Source of the DNA: Cryptomeria japonica
Taxonomy: Eukaryota > Streptophyta > Pinopsida > Cupressales > Cupressaceae
Direction: 5' to 3'
Assembly (NCBI RefSeq): GCF_030272615.1
Contig: NC_081405.1
Location: forward strand, 472,614,008 to 472,678,007
Length of the DNA stretch: 64,000 nucleotides
The translations under genes and the position numbers were made by a program. The notes under the pieces were generated by a model. That model had not been told where the DNA came from and ran no database searches. It saw nothing but the letters and a program-made list of their open reading frames with translations. This document shows positions 55,832 to 64,000 of this stretch, piece after piece. Within the stretch, counting starts at the first letter, position 1, and every line of letters starts with the position of its first letter.

Positions 55832-56822
55832 ATTAGGGCTTCATTGATTGGTTTTTGGAGACATTGTGGAAGACTTCTATTTTTAGATTTGAGGAAATGC
55901 GCTTTTTGGAGGCATCTTGGAGTATTTTCGACCTCACCATTGCATCTGGGAGGCCATTTCCATAAAAATCAAGTATAAATTCGACCTATTTTGGTGAAAA
56001 TCGATTTTTGGGTGTGGAGGAAATTTTCTGCCCAATTCGGGTGGTACGGTATTGAATTTTCAGATTTTTTGAAAAAAAAAAAATTTGAAAATTATTTTCC
56101 AGTTTGAAAATTATTTTTTGAGATCCATACCTTCTGCCCAATCAGCTTCTGCCCAATCAGCAGCACCCAGTCAGCATTTTCTTTGGAAATTTTTAGACCC
56201 CTCTCTGTTGAGCAGTTTGGATTTTTGGGTCAACTTTGGAGGCCCATAACTTACTCAATTTTGCTCCTTTTGGGGTGCAAGTTTTTTTGATTTGGGCTAA
56301 TTTTTCATGCTCTTCGCAGTGGTATGGTTATTTTCTGGTTTTGGTGCACAGGGTTTTCAGAATTTTCAGATTCTCTTAGTTGTGCCTGTCCAATCCTCAA
56401 TTCTGCAACTTCAAAGGCCTCGTTTGAGCTCATACGACCTCCTTTTCAGGTGCCTTTTTTTTTAAAGTGCATGTTTTTTTATCTACTTTCATAATCTATG
56501 ATCATATTTCAGAGATTTTAAGTAGAAATTGTACTTTCAGATATTGGTCTTATTTTGCCTATTTGGTACTTGTAAATTGTTTGGATATTAGTTTAGATCT
56601 CTTGCATTATTAGTTTGAGTCTTTTTTGGCCTTATTGAGGCAATTGTAAAATTGAAATTAGAAGTCCACTTTGCCATTTTTTGCAAAGTGGCCCATTGTA
56701 CATGCACTAAGTATAAAGTGCCAAATCATCACTTTAGGGGGGGTTCTTTGATTCAGTGAATTTGCGGGGGTGTCCTATGTGATTGTGCATCTCTTTCCTT
56801 GTGCTCTTTCATTTTTGTTGCA
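55832..56822 (+). other. Leader of element D
   Basis: About 1 kb lies between primer site and gag with no coding signal. CTGCCCAATYAG repeats a few times near 56025-56170. Confidence 0.5.
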
Positions 56823-59800
56823 ATGAGTCTTCATAAATTTCCACCTTTCACTCCACATAATTATGCATCATGGAAAATTAAAGTATGGAGCAAATTAATG
56901 GAAAAAGGTTTCACGCATTACATAGATGGAACAATAGCAGCACCACCTAATCTTAAGGCTGATCCTAATGCTCAGTTAGTATGTCTCACAAAGAATTGCA
57001 TGGCTCTTAGAACTTTGCGCAAGTATGTATCAGATGACCTCATCTTTCATATTGAAAAGTGTACTACAATCAAAGATGCTTGGGATATGTTTCAGAAATT
57101 GTATGGTCAAGTTGATGAAATCAAAGGTTATAAGATTGACAATGAGCTCACCAACTTGGATCCCAAGAGTTTTGATACAATCCAAGATTATGTCACCAAA
57201 GCAAATGAGCTAAGAGCAAAGCTTAAGGATTGTGGAATTGACAAAAAGGATGCTCAGTTGATATTCAACTTGTTGGACAAGCTTGCACTAGAATATGCAG
57301 CATTTGTGTCTAGCTTCCAAACTCATCGTTTGACAGTGGGGAGTTCCTATGTTATGCCTTCATTTGATGCTTTCACAGAAATGTTGATATTGGAACAATC
57401 TAAGTTGTTGAACATGGGCTTCTCAAGTCTTCAAATTCCAAGGCTTTGGTGGCTAATCAAGGGAATCAAGGAGGTCAAGGCAAAGATTCCAACAAGAAGA
57501 AGAAGCACTCTAAGTCACAGCCACAACAGGAAAAAGGATAATCATCCTCTCTATCACAAGGCGATTTTTCATCCTCTTCCAAGAAGGGGACACCACCTAA
57601 GAAGGATAAGCCAACTTGTGCATATTGCAAGAAGTATGGTCTTGATGAGCATCGATGCCACACAAAGCAATTTGACAAGTTAACTAATCTTCTTAAGAAA
57701 AACAACATCAACTTGTCATTCGCCTAGACAAAGAAGGATTCATCTCCTTCCTCTTCCGCACATTCTAAGGGAAAAGGGCAAGCATTTGTGGCTACAACAG
57801 GTTCTTCACAGCAGTGGATACTTGACTCAGGTGCCTCATATCACATGGGTTCTACAAAGGAGCAATTTTCTTCATTGGAGCCATCTAAGGTGCCTCACAT
57901 TTACATAGGTGATGATACACAAGTAGAGGTTGAAGGGAAAGGTTCAGTTGACATGGATGATGGAACATTTGAGAATGTTCTCTATGTTCAGAACTTGTCT
58001 ACCAACCTTCTCTCTATCTATCAAATCACTCACTATGGGAATGGGAAAAAAGTTGAGTTTACACCAGATTCAGTTGTGGTAAAGGAACTTGATGATGATG
58101 CCTTGGTAGCAGTGGGACAAGTCAATGACAACTCAAGGCTTTATTCATCCTCCCACTTTGTGCCAAGTTCACCTTCTAGGGCCTTGCTTACTCATTCAAA
58201 TTCTGAAAGTAAGCTATGGCATGAGCAGTTTGGTCACCTCAACTACCGCTATCTTCAGTAGCTCAGCACTAAAGACATGGTCACAGGTCTACCTCGAATC
58301 AGTTTTTTAGAGGGTGTATGTTCAGGTTGTTCCATGGGCAAGCATCTCGAGGAAAAGTTTGATAAAGGGAAAGCTTGGAGAGCTTTGGAAATTCTTCAAC
58401 TTGTTCACAGCGATGTAGCAGGTCCATTTCCAGCACCTTCATTTAGCAAGGCCCGCTATGTCCTCACATCCATTGATGACTACTCCCGCTTCCCTCAGGT
58501 CTACTTTCTTATTCATAAGAGTGAAGTATTTGACAGATTTCAGGACTTCAAGACTCGTGTGGAGAAGCATCTGGGAAAGTGGTGAAGATTCTTCGCATAG
58601 ATAATGGAAGAGAATATGTGAACAAAAGACTTGAGGATTTTTGGACATTTGAGGGGATTGATCTTCAACATTCTGTCGCATACACTCCACAGCAGAACAG
58701 AGTTGCAGAACACAAGAATAGAACTCTTAAAGAAATGGCTAGCTGTATGATTCATGGACGTTCTCTTGATCCCACCTTTTGGGTCGAGGCTATTAGTTGT
58801 GCCACACACATCCAGAATTGGGTTCCTCACAAAACTTTTCAAGGTATTACTCCTTTTGAGGCTTGGGCTAGTAGGAAACCGATTGTGAGACATTTCAGAG
58901 TCGTTGGGTGTCCAGCATGGGCTCGCATACCTCCACAAAAACACAAGGCATTGGAACCTCAGAGTCAGCCTTGCATATTTGTTGGATATCCTAAGGGTGT
59001 TAAGGCATATAGATTGATGGATCCTGAGACACATGAGGTGTTCATTGAGAGGAGTGTTCACTTTGAGGAAAGCTCTCCTAGCTTAGCCTTTCTACCTCCT
59101 CCACCTTCCTCCATTGTGGATAGTGATGCTAGTGATTCAAATGATGAGACTCCTTCAACTTTGACTCGTAGGGTTACACCTCCGTAGGGTCCACTTGCAG
59201 TTGAGGAGCCTTGTTCTCCACCTCCACCTAGACCTTGTTGGGCTCAATAGACACTTGAGTCTGCGAGTTCTCTTGTTGGGGATCCTTCAGATACATGGAG
59301 AACTCGATCACAACATCAGGATCTTCCACATGCATTCATTGCTACTGCTTCTGATCCATAGACATTTCGGGAAGCATCAGGGGTTCCTGAGTGGGACCAA
59401 GCTATGGAGGAAGAGTATAGTTCCTTGATGAGGAACAACACATGGGATTTAGTCCATCTCCCTAAGGGGAGAAAGATGGTTCGATGTAAGTGGATCTATC
59501 GGACCAAGTATGCAACGGATGGTAGTGTGGATAAGTACAAGGCTCGGCTTGTTGCGAAAGGTTTCTCCTAGGTAGCAGGTGTTGACTATACTGAGACCTT
59601 TGCACCCGTAGCCAAGATGAACTCCATTCTCTTGACACTTGCTATTGTTGCAGCTCATGGTTGGGCTGTACATCAGATGGATGTGAAGAGTGCTATTCTT
59701 CATGGTGATCTTGATGAGGAGATTTATATGGAGCAGCTACAGGGTTTCATCCAGGATACTTCCTTGGTTTGCAGACTAAGGAAATCTCTCTATGGCCTTA

Positions 59801-60891
59801 AGCAGGCCCCTAGGGCTTGGTATGCCAAGATGGATTCCTTTCTTCTCTCTGTAGGGGTCACCAGGTGTCATTCTGATCCGAATGTCTATATTTTGCGACA
59901 GGATGACTCTCACTTGATACTTGTGCTCTATGTTGATGATTTGATCATTACAGGGAGTACCGCATCCATCATTAGCAGGGTCAAATCCGCTTTGCATGAC
60001 AGATTTACTATGACTAACTTGGGTCTTTTGCACTACTTTCTCGGGATAGAGATTTCACAGTCACCTTCCGAGATTGCACTATCATAGCTCAAGTATGCTC
60101 TTGATCTACTTGCATGCTTTCATATGGCTGATTGTAAGCCTGCATCGACTCCCTTGCTTTCCAGAGTCAAGCTTGAGGCTCAGTGTTCTTCTCCACCAGT
60201 TGATGCCACTTTGTATCGTCAGCTTGTGGGTAGTCTCATCTACTTGACCCATACACGCCCTGATATTTCATTTGCAGTTGGCATGGTTTCCCGCTTCATG
60301 CAGGAACCACATGAGCTTCATTGGAAAGCTGCCAAATGCATCCTTCATTACATCCAAGGTACACATTATTATGGGATTCACTATGCAGCAGGCATAGGAC
60401 TTCGCCTGGTTGGTTACACAGACTCCAATTGGGCTGGCGATCTTGATGATCGTAAGTCTACTTCCAGTTACAGTTTTCACCTTGGTTCAAGCCCCATTTG
60501 TTGGCAGAGCAAGAAGCAGCATGCTATTGCTCTTTCTTCGACTGAGGCTGAGTATCAAGGCGTTGTTAACGTAGTGACTGAGACCATTTGGCTTCAGCAG
60601 ATTCTCACAGAGTTTGGGTTCACCACTCCATGACTGACAGTTCTACATTGCAACAATCAGAGTGCTATTGCTATCTCGAAGAACCCGGTCCAGCACTAGC
60701 GGACCAAACACATCGAGATTCATATGCACTATATCCAAGAGCTAATTCAGGAGCAGGTCATTGATTTGCAGTATTGTCCTACAATGGAGCAGGTTGCAGA
60801 CATATTCACCAAACCTTTCACCGAGAGTAAGTTCCAGCAGTTGCGAGCTCTCTTGGGGGTGCAGGATGTGTCATTAGGGGAGGTCAACTGA
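56823..60891 (+). pseudogene. Element D Ty1/copia polyprotein
   Basis: ATG 56823 opens gag. The frame shifts near 57430 and again by a one-base loss near 58577 in the integrase, then stays in one frame to TGA 60889. Ten in-frame stops (8 TAG, 1 TGA, 1 TAA) interrupt it. Domains in order: gag; a knuckle CAYCKKYGLDEHRC with Leu for His (57617-57658); protease WILDSGASYHM (about 57816); GAG-pre-integrase LWHEQFGHLNYRYL. Next are the integrase core (58430-58760, IDDYSR, LRIDNGREY, EHKNRT), RT with intact YVDD (59929-59940) and RNase H (TDSNWAGDLDDRKSTSS, STEAEYQ). The active-site residues of protease, RT and RNase H are preserved, so decay is mainly by nonsense and indels. Confidence 0.95.
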
Positions 60892-61150
60892 CCTCTCCTT
60901 CCTCTCTTATGGGGGGGACTTTTTCCTCTTTGAGGTTTTGTCCTTCTTCTTTGAGAGTCTTTTGTACTTTCATCTCTCTTTTTGGGGGAGTTTTTTCCCA
61001 CTGGGTTTTCTCCTTTTCTCCGTTTGTGAGAGATTGCATTGCATGGTTTTGCTTGCATTTGCATATTGTACATGGGTACCTATCATGGCCTAGTAGTCGA
61101 GACCCATCTTGCATTGTTGACTTGAGTCTTCATTCCCCTAAGTTGCACTT

Positions 61151-61159
61151 AAGGGGGGG
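61151..61159 (+). promoter_or_regulatory. Polypurine tract of element D
   Basis: AAGGGGGGG directly precedes the 3' LTR. Confidence 0.85.
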
Positions 61160-61608
61160 TGTTGGTGTAAATAAATATTCATTATGGATATTATTACAGT
61201 TTACTTAAGTTAACATAGGATAATGCATTTCTTCATAGTTTGGATTTGAGACACTTAGGGAAGTGTGCACATAGGGATAGAGCTTGTAGGAGAAATTCTA
61301 CCTTTTGTGGTCTTATTTTGTTGTTACACTCCAGATTCGGTGGGTCATCCACCTCTTGTGGAATATTATATTATTTCTCCTACCTACCCCTAGTATTTCT
61401 TACCTACCCTTGTTTCTCATTGAGCCACATGTCATGATTGTGTGCTTGTACATCCATATGGCCTTGCCTATATAAGAAGGCCTATTGATTGTATTGGGGA
61501 ATCCGGTTGATCATTTTCATATTGATGAGAATACAGTTTGTTCTTCTCATTCTTTTGTCTCTATTTTTATACTTTTCATTGTGCTCTTGATCTTGGTAAA
61601 ATTTCACA
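61160..61608 (+). repeat. 3' LTR of element D (449 bp)
   Basis: It is collinear with 55370-55818 without gaps and ends AATTTCACA next to GCATT. Confidence 0.95.
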
Positions 61609-61613
61609 GCATT

Positions 61614-62154
61614 CAAGTTATATAAAATAATAGCTAGTTGGAAAGGGGTCGACGTTGGCTTAGTCTTGCCTATAATTAAATTTAAGTTTAATATTTCAAG
61701 GTTCAAATCTAAACTAGAGAGTTAAACCAATCTCATTTATATGGTGTATAATTAAACCCAAAATGAAAAATGGGTAAATTACAGACAGGTCTAGACACTT
61801 GGGATGTGTATAATCAAATTAGTCAATGCCAATGTTATTTTCTATCTTTTACACTATAAAATATTCTACTTTTATTCTACTCATTACATTAAGGATAGAT
61901 CAAGGTCAATGTGAGACCCAAATAGAGGATAATTTAAGTGCAAGTATGCACTTTTCTCCCTTCCATTAGATTATCCTATCTTTGATTTGCATTTAAGTAC
62001 TATGAAAATGATCATCAATGCAAATGAAAAGATGATTATTTTGTACATGCTCCTTGTAATAAGAACCCCATTTAGAAAAACTTGTATCCACAAAAATGTT
62101 CCATTAAGTAACATCTAATAAGAATTTAAGACATTATTAAATAACTAATTGATC
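61614..62154. other. AT-rich flank, nothing recognised
   Basis: This continues the DNA interrupted by element D. No gene, repeat or RNA signal is visible. Confidence 0.4.
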
Positions 62155-62690
62155 ATGTCAACAAATAAAAAGTAAGATGGCAGTTCTAGGTCTGAGGAGA
62201 ATGAGAGGAAAATACTGGAATTTTTGGAAAATGTTGGCAAGGATGTTAATATTGTAAAAACTAATTATGAGGGGTGTATTGGTGTGTTGGAGGCTAAGAT
62301 AAAGAAGATCAACAATAATTTGATTAATTTCATCAAAACACGTTACATGTTCATTCACAACAGTGCCGACAGTGCACAAAGGTCTTGGTGGATAAATGAT
62401 AGAAGATGCAAGCTTGTAAGTCTTCAGATAAAATATGTATTGATCTAGATAATGTTGATAAAGGTAATCAAGTAATTGTTGAAAAGTCCCATGCACTAGA
62501 ACTTGGGGAAACCTTAAGAATTCTATGGAGAAGGATAATATTGATCTTAGAGATATGAAGAATCTATCTCAGAATCTTGATCAGTTGGAGGCTGAGATTG
62601 CAGAGGCCCTCAAGAATATTTGGGTATGTGCAAGATCATGGTAGGACAAACTAAGCCCTTAAGTGTGGATGAAAATTTAGAAAAATAGAG
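62155..62690 (+). pseudogene. Weak coiled-coil coding remnant
   Basis: Plus-strand frames give a Lys/Glu/Asn-rich helical protein (NERKILEFLENVGKDVN, GVLEAKIKKINNN, then in another frame NLSQNLDQLEAEIAEALKNIW), with frameshifts and stops between. It resembles the coiled-coil parts of the gag-like proteins elsewhere in the window, but there is no diagnostic motif. It could be a decayed retroelement fragment. Confidence 0.3.
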
Positions 62691-64000
62691 TTAGGCAACT
62701 TGACAAGAAAATTTGAATAGGTTATGAACATAATTTGAAAAATATGTAAAACATAATTTGTAGCAAATTGAATGTAGTTTCTAAGCTACTCGTTGTTTTC
62801 TAAAAAAAATAGATCTATGTGGTGAAAATTTAAAATTTCAATGTAGTAGTACTAATTTTTTAGGAAAAAGATAAAAAAAAGTAGGTGTATGTTTGACCAA
62901 CCTAAGTACAAGAAAAACATAATATTTTTGTACTCCACTTTAAATATAAGTAGAGGACTCATGCTTGAATGTGACACATCTTTTTTTAAATTTTTTTCTT
63001 AGTAAATAATTAGTTGTGAATTTTTTACTAGAACTTTTGAAAAATATAAAAAACTCGTATGTTTGATCACCATAACTTGGTCAAAACTTTATGAAATTCA
63101 ATTTTTTTAATTTTGAATCCTACAGTATGTGAAGCATAGAATGTGTTGCATCTTTCAGATTCAAAAAAAGTTAAACCATTTGAAAGTTATAGATGTTTTT
63201 CAATTAGCCTAGCAATTAGGAATTTAGACATAATGTATGTAAAAAACCAATAATAATTATCCAAAATAAGGCATAATTTATATTGATGAAAAGTTGACAA
63301 TTTCCTTAAAAAACCCTTTTCATTTCATCATTTTGGGGTAAAAAAAAGTCATCAGCCACATGGGCGAAGTCTGGAAAACCAAGGAAAACTTCTAAACACA
63401 TTTTTTGTGTTGACTTTCCAAGTTTAGCACTTCCAATCCAAATCCTGAAGCAAATCCCAAAGGTATAGGTTTTTGTCAGAAAAAACAAATATCTGATAAT
63501 ATCAAATATCTGTTAGTATTTTTAGACGCTAAAAATTGGTAATCACTTGCATTCTACATTTTTAACCTAATCATGCGTATAATCTTCATTATTCATGCCA
63601 TCTTGTCCTGCTTCGCCTTTCCCATTTTTTGTCCAGATCTTTTCATTTTATTCTCATTTCAAGTCTGGGATTTGATTTCGTCCTCAACTTCATCACCTTG
63701 GCATCAGTTCATTCCCTTCTCAAGTCCAGTAAAATTAATTTTGTCTCGAACCCTACTCCAATTAGGGTATTTTGCTTCCTTTTTTGGTCATGTCGCTTCC
63801 TGCTTTCCATTTTCTGTCCCATTGGCTTCATTTTTTCCCTATTCCTATTTTATGGTTTCATTTTGGCCTCTTCTCCTAGCCCATGGCATTGCATTTGTCC
63901 CTTTTTCGTCCATTAACTCACTTTGACCTAGTTTACCCACTTTTTTACCTAGTTTTACTCAGTTTGACCTAATTTTTCCATTTTTTGCTCTTGATTCTTC
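62691..64000. other. AT-rich DNA, then a T/C-rich tract; no gene supported
   Basis: 62691-63560 is AT-rich without signals. 63570-64000 is T/C-rich on the plus strand, which leaves two overlapping frames open without codon structure. TTTGACCTAGTTT-like text repeats near 63922, 63950 and 63970. Confidence 0.4.

Larger units (their letters stand above)
55370..61608 (+). mobile_element. Element D: Ty1/copia retrotransposon, nearly complete (6.2 kb)
   Basis: Two 449-bp LTRs differ at about 17 positions by hand count. The element has a primer site, polypurine tract and a 4/5 target duplication. The polyprotein keeps all domains but has two frameshifts and ten stops. It is a different lineage from element A: the LTR is short and lacks A's U5 block, and its gag starts MSLHKFPPFTPHNYASWKIK. 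Confidence 0.95.

Noticed and set aside
63573-63926. Two overlapping plus-strand frames of about 100 codons rich in Phe, Ser and Leu
   Set aside because: The tract is T/C-rich, which removes stops in more than one frame. There is no domain, no codon pattern and the frames overlap each other.

Overview
This is eukaryotic, almost certainly seed-plant, nuclear DNA. It has a large-genome character: one convincing host gene in 64 kb, surrounded by decayed and nested retroelements with long LTRs, iMet-tRNA primer sites, Ty1/copia and Ty3/gypsy proteins, a plant L1-type LINE and an antisense plant-mobile-domain gene. A conifer or other gymnosperm fits best, but that is inference and a TE-rich angiosperm is not excluded.

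Layout. 1-3494: 5' part (minus strand) of a non-autonomous LTR element, called C here. 3500-5440: degraded Ty3/gypsy gag. 6063-18824: a complete 12.8 kb Ty3/gypsy-derived element, G, with TSD GTAGT. It keeps gag and protease plus an integrase tail, has lost reverse transcriptase and the integrase core, and carries an antisense plant-mobile-domain gene with its own TATA box and intron. 20570-24745: a foldback-like DNA element with long terminal inverted repeats around a 3.4 kb array of alternating 20-bp units. 24690-28160: a decayed minus-strand gag-like gene of unknown family (F). 28330-47219: an L1-type LINE split by a Ty1/copia element A (30366-45122, TSD CATGA), whose 5' LTR is itself split by a non-autonomous element B (36915-44931, TSD GTCTC). 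47301-48927: a solo LTR with TSD AAGAG. 52188-53041: a four-exon PAR1-family gene. 53042-55369: tandemly duplicated intergenic DNA holding a tRNA-derived SINE. 55370-61608: a nearly complete Ty1/copia element D. 61614-64000: AT-rich DNA with one weak coding remnant.

How the parts relate. B and C share a two-gene layout: a coiled-coil protein with four or five zinc knuckles, then a long protein with a conserved N-terminal domain. Neither shows polymerase or integrase in what is visible. They share the primer site and U5 architecture of copia element A, so they look like elements mobilised in trans. G is likewise a gag-protease element without polymerase. The leader of gag and the intron of the antisense gene in G carry arrays of the same CGTCTGTG-type motif in the same sense orientation. 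Decay in the long element frames is mostly by in-frame stops, strongly biased to TAG, with few frameshifts, as expected of C-to-T decay of methylated CHG/CG sites.
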